This document shows positions 11,870 to 23,763 of a DNA stretch of 64,000 nt, piece after piece. This DNA is from Todiramphus chloris collaris. Its lineage: Eukaryota; Chordata; Aves; Coraciiformes; Alcedinidae. The stretch is taken from assembly GCA_025345505.1 (NCBI GenBank), contig JANVCC010000021.1, positions 1,380,905 to 1,444,904 of the forward strand, in the 5' to 3' direction. A program made the translations under genes and the position numbers. Position 1 is the first letter of the stretch. The number at the start of each line of letters is the position of its first letter. The notes under the pieces are model-generated. The model saw only the letters and a list, made by a program, of their open reading frames with translations. It was not told where the DNA came from and made no database searches.

Positions 11870-12019
11870 CTACTGTAATTTTGGTTTCATGGTATCATAC
11901 TTGCCCTCCAGTTCCCAGTCCAGGTTGGTGCGGATCTCTTGCGAGTCCTCTGCCTTGGCTGTGCGCTCCGTGCACGAGTTAGACATGACACCAGCTCCCG
12001 AGGTTTGAACGACCAAGTC
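11870..12019 (-). other. Unrecognised coding-like open frame, GC-rich island in the intron
   Basis: On the minus strand an open frame runs from after a TAA near 12020 to a TAG at 11872-11870, with an ATG at 11986. The 38 residues from that ATG begin MSNSCTERTAKAEDSQ and continue EIRTNLDWELEGKYDTM. Third positions are GC-rich (TCG TGC ACG GAG CGC) although the surroundings are AT-rich, as expected of an exon or a retrocopy fragment. I do not recognise the protein. There is a possible donor (gtatga) after GGCAA, but no convincing acceptor. It could be a pseudogene fragment, a small nested exon or chance. Confidence 0.25.
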
Positions 12020-15000
12020 TTATTCTTGTCTATACAAGAGATGGAGTCCAGAGAGCTGTTTATCTTAAAACAAAGAAGACACTTACTTTTACAGAATGAC
12101 ACCAGACACCCTTGCTTAAGTGAATTGTTCCCTAGGTGTCCAGCCAAAGCTCATCCTCCAGAGTCCCCCTGGAATCAGGAGGAGGAGATGGACTCTGATT
12201 TAATTTGTAAGAGGTATCTTAGACATCTGTGTAGTTTTTGTTTGCTTGTTTGTTTATTTTTCTAAGATGGAAAGATTCGTCTTTTTGGGAGGTGTCCATC
12301 TTTCCTGAATGGCCATGGAGGCACTCAAGGCAACTTGATTAGTCTTCAAGTGACTGCACCTAGGAGCAGTGAAATGTAACCTGTGTTTCTTGTCATAAAT
12401 GCAGCTTGTATTTCATGCCATAACCAGCTGCTTTCTGAATACTTTGCAAACAGAATCTCGAAGTTACCTCATGCAGGAAATCATAATTGAGTTGTGACAT
12501 TTTGCTTTGAAGATTCAGATGGAGAAATTAAATGAGTTGTACCAATAGAGTGATTACATAATCATTTTTATTGAAAACACAAGTGTTCTAGCTAAAAGAT
12601 TCGTCTGTGCACTGCTTGATCACAAATCACAAGAGTATAAGAATATCTAACTTAATACACTCATTTTTGCTTTTATGCATTTTGTAATTTAATGTATGTA
12701 GGGAGACTAGTAGATCATACTAAATAGATATGGCAGATAGACCATGTACATAATTTTGTATATATATTATGTATGTGTTTGATAGATAACACAGGGGGGA
12801 AAAAAAAAAAGAAAAATAAAGGAATACTGCCCAAACAGGGAAATATCTCCTGAGGCCAGCACAGCCCTGCAAAGAGTGCAGTCACTATGCTGGTAAGGAG
12901 CCAGCAGCCATCCACTAGAAGACAGCAGCAATGAGTACCACTTCTGGAGGACATCTTAGCAGGTTGCCTGCTCTCTCGTCACCAGCTGGCAGGAGCAGCA
13001 TCTTTCCTTCTAAATCTTCTGTCTTGGCCCCATCCTTTTTTCTTCCTCAGGACAGTACCTGTAAACTCGCCCAGCCTGCCTCACTCTGTCTCTCCACTCC
13101 TGCCATGTTTCTTAGTTCCTATTGACAGAGAGAGAAGTGCTTGTAGCAGTGTGATAAGGAGAATGACTCCTGTTTGGCCAAGGGAATTGGTGACAGACCT
13201 CTGCTTATCTGCAGCTGCTGTGGAGGGGAAGAAATACCTGCCAATGCAGAGACAAGGAGGTAGTTTCTGGGAGGTGGCAGTAGGCTTTTTAAAAGGCAGT
13301 TCCAGCTGTCAACCTCAAATCATGCTGACTTGGATGATGAAATAGATGCAATCTGTGATGACATCAATCTGGAGTAATTGTAAAGATTTCAGGGGGGGCG
13401 AAAAAATGGGGATTTTGAAATGATGCTTACAAAGCACCAGAATGTCCCTGAATAAAGAAGGGGCAAACACAAAGTGTTACATTTTGTAAGAAATGAAGAA
13501 TCCAGTATTTAAAATGTGAAGAATTGGCAAAGCAGCACCACAGAAAAATAGAACATGGTGGTTTTACTGGACCAGAGTCTAAAGCAAGTGAAGAAGTTAA
13601 TTCAAGTCACAAGGGCAATACAAATGAAAAAAGATGCATCTTACTCTTGACTACATAAATAAGAGCATCATTCACAAGACACAGAGGTTTCTGTGTCTGC
13701 CATTAGTGAAGCCTGAGCAAGAATGATGTGCCCAGTGATTTTTGCCTTGGCTTTCAGGGAGATGGAAATGAACAGGAGGTGGAAGGAAGGGAAACGAATG
13801 TTTCTAATGAAAATAATTAGAAAACAGGGCGTATGTGTTGGTGTTGAAATAAATGGGTTTGTTTAGCACTGAAAAATAGGATGGAGAAGAGGACATAAAT
13901 TTCCCACTATGTAGGAAGCTGGTGGGGAGAGGAGGATGATCAGCTGCTCTTTATAACAAATTGAAGTAAGACCTGAAAAAAAATGAATTGATTGATTTCA
14001 GATTAGCTAACTACATTAGTTGTAACACCTCCTTTGCTGCAAGTTTTCAAGAAGAGATTAGGAAAATACCTCTTTTTACCGTGTTGCCCTTGCTTCTGGA
14101 AAGACTGGACTAGCTCGTGCTTTGAGGTCATTTCCAGAACTGTATTTTTGTGAATCTGTGCTCTGATTTAATTATTATTCCTGTCAGTGCTCCCCAGAGT
14201 TGTGTACACAAGTGGGTCTTGGTGTGGTTTCAGATACCTCTGCTGGCCTCATGCTGATGCTGCAGAAAACCAGGAGTTTCTCATAGGTGATTTGTGATAT
14301 ATACCAGCATCATAAGGATACGCCATGTCATCTAACCTGTCATAGTTACCAACGTTGTGTAGGTATCTTCATAGTGATCTCAGTATCTTTGTCCTGATTG
14401 CACCAGGTGTTGCCTGTATGTGCTTTCAAATATACTGGTCATAAAGAAATAAAAGAGTTGTAAACTACAAGGTCAGGACTTCTGTGCATGTAACTGTAAG
14501 TAAATCTTTGTTTCTGTCGGCATCCTTTCATCATACCTAAGTAATGAAGAAAGACACTAATTTAAATTATACAAGAGTAGAAAATTCACAGAAACCTTAT
14601 GGATTTATACCTACTGTATGCCTAGCAATTTTTCCCATTCCTTTCAAGACAGAGGAAAAGAGAGAAAGGAAAGAGTGATATTTATATGAAGATTTTTATT
14701 CATGCACTGGGTACTTAGATAATTTAATGTCTATAGTCATACAGAAAGCTTATCAATTTGATAAGGGCACAGCAGACAATACCATGCTTGGCAGAAGACA
14801 GTGTGCCAACACAGAAACACTCATGACAAATTTGACTAAAGGTCCACCCAGCCAAGTGTCCTGACTGATACTGGTCAGTAGTGGATGCTTAGGCAAGAAT
14901 AAAATACACATGTATTAATATTTCTCTAGTGGTCTTTTGCAACATCTCTTGTTTTGTGACTTGAGACTTCCTGAGTCTCAAGACTCCTGGAGTGTTTTTT

Positions 15001-15451
15001 TTGTTTAGGTGTCATCAGAGCATTGAGACCATTTAGTTACGATACCCTTTCCCCCACGGTTTTTGTTTTAATAAGGATTTGATTATATAAAGAATTTATA
15101 AACTCAGGTAGTATCAAGTGCAATCCACCAATACTGAAGGATAATAAAAACTTTCGGTGGAAGAAGTTGAGTAATATTTAGCTACCATTAGGGGTTTTAG
15201 CTTATCCAGAAGAAACATTCTTTTTTTCTCACTTATGAGACAAGAGTCATCAAAAATAACTGTGAGAAGAATCATTTGACAAGGAGGGCTCATTTAATAT
15301 TTGTAATTGAACTTCACAGTTCCTTATAGCTACAGATACGGCAAGGAAAAAATCCCCAAGTCTAGGCATGTCTAATTCATTGATCACTATTACAGATTTT
15401 AACCACTAATTTTGGCAAAATAATTTGTGCTCTCCGGAGTTAGGAACCGGT

Positions 15452-15480
15452 TGCAGGTTGCTGTGATAATGTAACCTGCA
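15452..15480. other. Inverted repeat with 13-base loop
   Basis: Perfect 8-base arms (tgcaggtt and aacctgca) around a 13-base loop, extendable by pairing GGT/ACC with one bulge. It lies in a slightly GC-richer patch (about 15420-15760). No function is assigned. Confidence 0.45.
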
Positions 15481-16323
15481 CCACGACTGTAATATTGCGT
15501 GCGGCAGAGAGGGAAGGTAAAACAGCTGTGCTGGGAGGTCTGCAGTTACACTGGGTAATTGGCAGTTCAATAGCAGTTAATGACTTTTTTTTCTTTATAC
15601 TGATATGAATGTTGAATTTTCATTAGTTCACGGGGATATCTCCGTGGCACAATGCAGCAGTCTGCAGAGATGCCAGAGGTACCTGTGGCGCAGCTAGTAC
15701 CGTTTCTGGAAGCTGTGAACTTACGTCAGTACAGAGCTCTGCACGGGATAGTTGTGTCAGTGGGAGTTAGGTCCTTGAATACTTGTTTCACAAGCTTTAA
15801 GTAGGTTATTCAGTGTATAACCAGCATCGATCCAGAGCTGATCATCAGAGCTCCATTTAATAGAGAAGCACTTCCATAAGACAATATTTTTTGTTCTAAG
15901 ACATGTATTTAAAGACAGGAAGGATGACTGGCCCTCCAGAAGTGCCTACCTAGAAGTGCTAAGAGCATAACAGGATGGAGAAGACAAAGAGAGGAGCTGA
16001 CTGTCCTGTTATAGATGCTCAATTTTTAGTTAATGTTGGGATGAAGGCCAGCTATTGTTCCTCCTCAACCTGCCTTTTCGAAGGTAAGTAGAAGACAGTG
16101 CTGATATTTAGCTGATCTTTAGCATCACAAATTAATACTACCCAGCTTGTAAAATTCTCTATGCAGTTTGAGCTATGGAGGGTTTTTCAGGTACACGTTG
16201 TGTGAGTCTTGAATCAGAAAACATGTAGCCCAGAAAAGATAACCTTTAAAAGCAAGCTCAAATCCACGTCATTAAAAAAAAAATAGCTCTTCCATTGCTC
16301 TTGTAATTGAGATGTAAGATAAC

Positions 16324-16638
16324 CACACTGTTGGAGAGGGACTTTTTGTAAGGCCATGTGGTGATAGGACACGGGGCAGTGGTTTAAAACTAGAGCAGGG
16401 TAGATTTAGATTGGACATTAGGAAGAAGTTCTTTACTCTGAGGGTGGTGAGACACTGGAATGGGTTGCCCAGAGAAGCTGTGGATGTTCCATCACTGGAC
16501 ATGTTCAAATCCAGGTTGGATGGCACCTTGAGCAAGCTGGTCTAGTGAGAGGTGTCCCTGCCCATGGTATGGTAGTTGGGACTAGATGATCTTTAAGGAC
16601 CCTTCCAACTCAAGCCATTCAATGATTCTGTGATTCTG
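16324..16638 (+). repeat. CR1 LINE 3' fragment
   Basis: About 310 bp of CR1 ending 'tgatctttaaggacccttcc…attctgtgattctg'. It covers the last part of ORF2 (pattern FRLDIR…FFxLRVVRHWNxLPREAV) and the 3'UTR, with stops and indels. Same orientation as GABRB3. Confidence 0.92.
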
Positions 16639-17832
16639 CTACCATACTCTGCTGGTCTGTTAGCCCTAAAGTTACTTGAAAGTAAGAGCTTCGTTCCTTC
16701 TAGTCACACATGGCTGTTTACTGTTCACATGAGGGGTATTTTAACATCTCCAGGTGAGCTCATTGCATAGTTATAATGTCAAATGTTGAGCTGTAAGCTA
16801 AGCCACACACCACATAAGCTCAGTTGGGCAGGGCCCCCCACTCTTTGCGACTGGTCTGGTGCAGAATCAGAGAGCTGAGGGCTTTCCCTTCCAGGAGATG
16901 AGCTTGGCTACACAGGTAAGCTGAGTTCCCCTCATATGTTTATTAGGGAAATAAGTCTGGAAGAGTAAGAAACTGAATCTGGCACACTTGGAATGCTAAA
17001 ATGTAAACGAGTGGAAATTGTTTTTCTGCTTAATCAGAAGTTATTTTGTAAGCAGATAGGTTTTTTTTTTTTTGCTTGGTGGTTTCTGATGCCACTGTGC
17101 CTTTTAAAATGCGCTGAAATTTTGAAGTTGAAAATAACAGACCATACAAAAATGTATTTAAATTCTTCATTTTGGAGTACACCAACTAAAGATAGGAGTA
17201 CTCTGTCATGAAGTAAGTCATGTTAAAGATACAGAAGATGAACTTGCGCTTTTTTTGTAACACAACACAATGATATGTCTGTGGTTTTTTTTGCACCAGC
17301 AGTGATTTGCTTTAGCTTCTGACTCCCTGGGCTGTTCAGATAATGACACGTGACCTTTCTAAGCATTTTCCAGTCATGTAAAATAGGCTTTCTATTTGGA
17401 TAGCAAAAATGTCTCCTAAACCAGCTGGAATTTTGCATAGCAGAAGGTTAGCAGAACTTGGACAATAAATATGACCCTTGATTTTTTTTTTAATATTTTT
17501 TTTTTCAAAAGGACCCTATAAGCTATGAATATTACAGATTTTAGAGATACGATGCTCCTGATAATCTAAAGAATGCCAAGACTTCTTGCCTTGAGCAGGC
17601 TTCCTGAGTATGGACATGCACTCATCAAATGTCAATCGGGAGCATGGTTTGACCCAGTGATGCTTGGGTACTTGCTGGAGGTTAGCACATGCTGGGTTCA
17701 TTCCCAGTAGGCAGTTTGGATGCAGGTATTTGTGCTGTGAAATAAGTAAGTTCATACAGATAAGAGGGAAGTTGAGGTGGCATCTGAGACAGCTACACTG
17801 GGCAGTTAACACAAACATAAATCCAGATCATA
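16639..17832. other. Intronic DNA without recognised features
   Basis: AT-rich unique sequence with T-runs at about 17060 and 17480-17505. The open frames at 16993-17211 (+) and 17516-17818 (-) show no recognisable domain. Confidence 0.55.
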
Positions 17833-18236
17833 ACATCATAGAATGTTAGGGGTGGGAAGGGACCTCTGGAGATCATTGAGTCCAACCCCCCTGCCAGAGC
17901 AGGGTCACCCAGGGCAGCCCACACAGGAACAGAGCCAGGTGGGTCTTGAAAATCTCCAGAGAAGGAGACTCCACCACCTCTCTGGGCAGCCTGGGCCAGG
18001 CTCCGTCACCCTCACAGCAAAGAAGTTTTTCTTTATGTTGAGTTGGGTTTCATCTTGCTACCATTACCTCTCATCCTATCCCAGGGCACCACTGGAAAGA
18101 GCCTGGCCCCTTCTCCTTGCCCCCCACCCTGCAGAGATTTGGAACCATTCCTAAGATCCCCTCTCAGGCTTCTCTTCTCCAGGCTGAACAGCCCCAGGGC
18201 TCTCAGCCTTTCCTCCCCAGAGAGATGTTCCAGAAT
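17833..18236 (-). repeat. CR1 LINE 3' fragment
   Basis: Inverted copy of about 400 bp starting with the 3' end 'catagaatgttagggg' and running into the C-terminal ORF2 region around 'ccaggctgaacagcccc'. It belongs to the same subfamily as the copy at 49777-50350: about 87 bases are identical around 18098-18184 and 50046-50132. Confidence 0.92.
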
Positions 18237-21200
18237 ACTTGTATATCTTCATTAATACATACTAAGGAAAGTACTAGAGTCGCCTACGCAGCCTTCGTTA
18301 GGCACCTAGGATGGAGGTGCAAGCTAATTGCACTGGACTTCACTTTTACCTTGTGTGACAGAGAAAGCAGTAAGGGATTATGAAACATGAAGAGAAATAG
18401 TTATCTGTACCTTTGTGTTTGTGTGATGAATGAGGGGTGATTAAGAGAAATCAGTTTTAAGGAGGGAGTATTTCATTTCCTTTTAATAAAAAAAAATGGT
18501 GTCTCCTGTGGCATTTTTTCCTTTTTTTTTTTTTTTCCTGTTTTTTCTTGAGGAAAAATGGTTGAGCTAGCTTGGGAATAGATTAGCTATTTTAAAAATA
18601 GTTGATTATCTGCCTACAGTTCTTTTTATAAACCCGCCTCTTTAAATTGGCAGGGGGAAAAAAAAAAAAAAAGAGGAAGAAAAAGATGGGCAGTGAATTA
18701 GAAAATGCATTTATGATAGTTGATCAGCTTATCTTTCCAGTAGACCCACTTTAGTCACAGGCTCATATATTATTAACCTGACTGTAAAGTACTGCATCAA
18801 GGTTGATATTGTACGTCTTTCCTGGCATACCCATTTACATGGTGTGAGGTGCCTTTTGAATTAGATGCTGATGCTGTAATTTGGATGGGGAAGCCAGAAG
18901 TTTGCATAAAGTAATCTTGTTATCCATTAGTGAAGTATTTCTTTACCTTTACATTCCAAAAAGCCTCCCAGCTTTGACCTCTGAAGAAGATACCTTTTGC
19001 TGAGCCTTCCCAAGGAAATATTCTCACTCTAGCACTCGGGATGTGATCCCTTTCCTTCATTAGTTATATCTAAAAGGTTCTCATTTATAATCTTGCTATA
19101 TATTCCTTTAATTTACCCACAGAGACACATGTATAATGTCATTTAGTAACCTGCTGGCACAAAGGCTTCTATATGTGCAAAGTGTTTTAACTGAAAAAAA
19201 ATGAGTTATTCCACTCAGATATAAATATACCCATTAATTTGACTGCTGGTACTCACTGAACAGCTGTTTTTAAGACAGAAGTCATAGTAATTTGTTACTA
19301 CTTTTCCCTAAAAGTCTCTGAATGACTTTTTTTTTTTTTTTTTAAATAGCTCAAGAAAGTGATCAAATCTCACGAGGCTCCTGTATGAATCTTCTGCCAT
19401 TTTTCTCTCTTCCTTCTTGACTCTTGGTTATTCACATCTCTTGTGCCATAAAGCAGGAGGCTGCATTTTTCTCATGGTTCTTTTTCTAGTCCTTTTCCTA
19501 AGGGGGGGGTGGGAAATCTGTTGTGGGAAAACTAGATGCCTCCATCCCTCTTCCTGAAAAGACTGCTGAATTAAGCCGAATACAAATGCACCTTGCTATT
19601 TTCTGATGCACAATTCGCTGGTCCTTCCGAGTCTGACTGTAGCTGATACTTGCTACTGCATAACATGGTAATAAATGAGCTCTAAAATTCTTTGCAACAC
19701 TATATGGTCTTTGATTATCACATTTACTGAGCAACAGCAAATGTCATCTGCACCCTACTATGGGTGGCAGTGTGGAATCCTATATATCTCTTTATACGTT
19801 AACATGTTATTGCAACCTCCTTCATGATAATAAACCTGGAATAAAACGTTATGATGAATCTACACTTAATAGCAGATCTCTTCTGAGGAATTCGATTAAA
19901 ACACAGTAGTGATGCAGTAACAATGCTGAAGATTCAGAAGATGAATTTAGTTAATTGCTTCTAAAGGACAGGGAATGAAATACTACCTTTCAGAGATGAG
20001 TGATAAATCTTCAGATATATGGAAATAATGGGTTGACGAATTGACTGGATGTAATGTTGATGAAGGCAATCAAAGGATGAAAGTGTCAGGGTTACTTTTC
20101 AATCCATCATTGAATTGTGGTCATCTATCACTGCAACCAGATTTTGTCCTAGCTTCTACTGGGACTCTTCGTGTATTTTCATGGGGTTTTTTTTCCATGT
20201 TGTCCCTTGCTGAATCTTTGTGTCTGTTACTCCCTGGTCATCTTTTTGTCAGAAGTGTGGTATTTTCTCATCAGTTCTCGCAGCACAACCAACCCACTGC
20301 CAGTTAGGCTTTGTCATAGTCTTCAAGGCACCCTTGCCTACAGCTGGCTGCCTTGCTCAGTGCTCACCTTCAAACCCTTTTCTGTCTCTCCTTTTCTACC
20401 AGCGCGGCACAGCTGTCAGTACAGGCACGCTCATATCTTTGAAAATGAAAAGTGCTTCTTTTTAATGCTGCTGTTATGCTATGTCTTATTAGTTTCTTTA
20501 TTTTGACTTGAAGGGCAGGCAGTTGTGCTCTATAAATAAATAAATATAACAAGGGTCAAATCTGTAGAAGACTTGATGGACCAGACCTTTGCAAAAAAAA
20601 AAAAAATCCTCCCGTTTAGTTCTGCTTTTTCTGCAGCAAGCCATACTATAAACTGTGACTGTTTCTAATGGAGCTAGAGAAAATAGGGAAGGAAGGTGGT
20701 GGGGGAGAATTGTTCAATTTTTAGACTATTATAAGATCGTAGTGGAGTGAAAGTTTGATTTTATTTGGTTCTTGTTGCTCAGCAGGCACCAGGGTATGTT
20801 TATGCTTTTTCACAAAACCAGTTGGTAAATAGTTACTGTAATCTCCACGTGATCAAACCCCATGTATTCAATATTCCTCTGAGACATTTATTTTACTGAT
20901 TGAAAAAAAAAAAAACCATCTCCAGAGGAGACTATTTTAGTGTATTATGTCATATCAGACTTCTGAGGAACATGTTTTCCTTTCTTTTTCGAGGGGAAAA
21001 AAAAAAAGCCCAGTGTCAAATTGGCTATTACCAGCAGCAGTGCAATGTCAGTACTGTCAAAGAGAGGAGGTTTCAGCCCCTCTTCTGTCAACTGCCTCAC
21101 AGAAAAAAAGAAAAAAACAATCCAGCTCTAATGCTGATACCCTGACCATCAGCTTATCCTGTTGTGTCTTCGTAGGATGGCACAAAAGCTACAGATGCAC

Positions 21201-22788
21201 AGATCTTCACGCCAAGGCTGGACTTTTTAAGCAGTTAGGTATCATACCCTGAATTTTTAGGTCCTTGGAAGGGGGAGAAGTGGCCATACCTTCCATCCTA
21301 TGTATATTCTCTGAAAAAGTAGGACCACAGAATCTCCATGCCTTTGGGCACAGAATTTTGAGTATTAGAAAGTGTGTTAAAAAGCAGCAGCAGAATTATA
21401 TCTAATTACAAGGCTAAATGCCAAAAATACTTTCCATCTTCATTTCTTTGAAAACCTTGTTTTCAGACATTATCTCTGTTGATTGGCCCATGATCTATAT
21501 GAATTTTTAGGTCTTGTTCTGCCCTCTCCTTGTTCCTAAAAGAAGCAGAATGGCAGCTGGTATTCGGTTCAACATCTCCCTACAGATCCAAGCAGTATTA
21601 TGCCTTTGCTTTGCAAGAATGTTGGCCGGAGTTCTCAAATGCTCTTGTGTTTCTAAAACTTGCCTGTTTGTCTTAATCAATATCCAGCTTGTCTTTGTTG
21701 TTAATCATGCTCTTTTCAGTGGCCACCAACTTTAATGCCAGTCGTGACTCCTGCTGATATATTGTCTAGCGCTGTACTGTAAGTTTTATGTATGAAAAGG
21801 GTTTGTTTTTTTTTTTAATCCAGATGTCAATCCTTTTTTGGACAGTCAGAGGCTCTACTTGATGAAGATCCAGTTGCTACATTTTCAAAGCAATGTTTTC
21901 TTAATTGTTTTCAAGCAAAAGTCCCAGTGAAAAGTACAGAAAGGGAATACAAAGTTTTGTCTGACTCAGTATCTAGTTTATACCAGCAGGTCCAACACCA
22001 TTTTTTTCTTGGTTTCCCATCATGGGAATAAACAAACTAGAGCATTAGGCACTGATAAAGGGGGGAAAATAAATGTTTTATTAATTATTCAGTAATCCTC
22101 AGAGGCTCAGTCTCATTTAGAGTTAGTGTACATCCCCAAAAAATTATTAAAGACTTTACAGTTTAACAGTTAGCGTCGGACCACAAAGAAATATCCCCAG
22201 GAACTGAATTTTCCTGACCTGCATTCATGTCTTTGTGTGTGTGAACGTCTGTGTTTCTTCTGCTGTCCCACCATAATTCCTCAGCTCTTTCTCCAAACTG
22301 ACACAACAAAGGCAGAGGGGACACGCGCACAGGCACTGCTGCCAGTGGGCTGCTTCACAACTGTTTTGGAAAGTTTTTCTGAGGACTGGAAGCCCAACCA
22401 ACCCTACCCATATATTCTTGGAGTACTTCATAGGGTGGTTTTGCACCCCACCAACTGGTGCTCCCTCAAAGGCTTCCCAGGTGCTACTCAGGAGGCTGCA
22501 CGGGCCAGAGATGCTTCTGATACCCAGCCAGCATACAGCCACTCCTTTATGCAGGGTGAGAAACTCTCGTAGTAAAGGCTAGAGATGTTCTTGCCAGATG
22601 GCCTCAGTGCCAGAGTACACGTTTAATATTCTAGTCATGTTTAATTTACTAGGAGAGACACAGCCATAGACTCTTCGAGAAATTTATATACTGACCCTTA
22701 TGCCTAATATATTCAGGGCTTTTTTGGTACTAGAGGTACTGGCTTTACTGCATTGAGCCTTATCAAACATCCTCAATAAGCCATACCT
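18237..22788. other. Intronic DNA without recognised genes
   Basis: Unique AT-rich sequence with homopolymer runs (A at 18658-18671; T at 19328-19343; A at 20594-20605 and 20903-20914). Several open frames of 60-111 codons (19498-19740, 20041-20506, 22225-22572) overlap one another on both strands and look like chance. Confidence 0.55.
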
Positions 22789-22984
22789 GTTGAACTTGGA
22801 ACACTGGAACAGGTTGTCAAGGGAGGTGGTGGAGGCCCCATCCCTGAAGACATTCAAGGTCAGGCTGGATGGGGCTCTGAGCACCCTGCTCTAGTTGAGG
22901 ATGTTCCTGCTCACTGCAGGGGGGTTGGACTAGATGACCTTTGGAGGTCCCTTCCAAGCCAGGGCATTCTATGATTCCACGAAC
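22789..22984 (+). repeat. CR1 LINE 3' fragment
   Basis: About 195 bp ending 'ctttggaggtcccttccaagccagggcattctatgattcc'. The part 'tggaacaggttgtcaaggg' corresponds to the W-N-R/G-L-P-R-E motif of the ORF2 C-terminus. Confidence 0.9.
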
Positions 22985-23540
22985 TTTTAAACAAAAGTGA
23001 ATTCTCATCAGGAATTCAGAGCTCATGAAAATTCCCCAAAGTTTTCTGTGACAAAGGCTCCAGTGATGTTTGCAGTTTAGTTTTTCCTAAAGAATTTTTT
23101 TTTTTCTGAGGGAAATGCATGACTTCAGACTCAACAAGCTTCAGACCTAGCGTTGATGCTGCAGTGGCAGGTTGTCCCTGTTGGGTGCCATGGCCAGCTG
23201 TGTGGATGCCATCACTGTAGGCTTTTCATCCTTGGCACCATAAGAGTGTTTCTGTGGTGCAAACTTTCCTTCCATTTTCCCTTGTAGTGCTCCAAAGAAA
23301 TATGTGATGTTCAGTGTATGTGAGAGATGAGGGAGAAAATGTCAGTAAAGTTAACAGAGATAAAAATTTATTTGATGTGTACAGATCAAAACAGGTAAAT
23401 TTATTTTATTTTATTTTATTTTATGTAGAATTATTTTGCAGGCTTTATGTTAATAAAAGTGGGAGACTGTCTATTTTGGAAACATCTCATTGGAGAATGA
23501 AGTCACCTGACATCTCCATTTATAGCAGCAATCTGTAAGA
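22985..23540. other. Intronic DNA with a TTTTA microsatellite
   Basis: Unique sequence. (TTTTA)n occupies about 23399-23424 with five to six units. No gene signal. Confidence 0.6.
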
Positions 23541-23763
23541 TCATAGAATCATCTAGGTTGGAAAAGACCGTCAAGATCAATCCAACCAGTGAACTCACTC
23601 TACCTGTCCACTGCTGAATCATGTCCCTAAGCACCACATCTACATGACTTTTAAACATGTCCAGGGATAGTGTTCAACCACTAGGCAGCCTGTTCTAATT
23701 CTTGGCAGCTGCTTCAGTGAAAAAGACACCTTCCTAATGTCCAACCTAAACCTTCCCTGGGAA
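23541..23763 (-). repeat. CR1 LINE 3' fragment
   Basis: Inverted copy, from 'catagaatcatctaggttggaaaagacc' through 'aatgtccaacctaaac', covering the 3'UTR and the last ORF2 codons. It is more diverged than the other copies, suggesting an older insertion. Confidence 0.88.

Larger units (their letters stand above)
7341..16323. other. Intronic DNA, largely repeat-free
   Basis: Apart from the assembly gap and short simple repeats I see no CR1 end and no recognisable gene. AT-rich alternating sequence occurs at about 10335-10380 (atatgtatatgcatatat). An unrecognised open frame lies on the minus strand at 11870-12019 (listed). A short inverted repeat is at 15452-15480. This is the longest stretch of the window without transposon remains. 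Confidence 0.6.
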
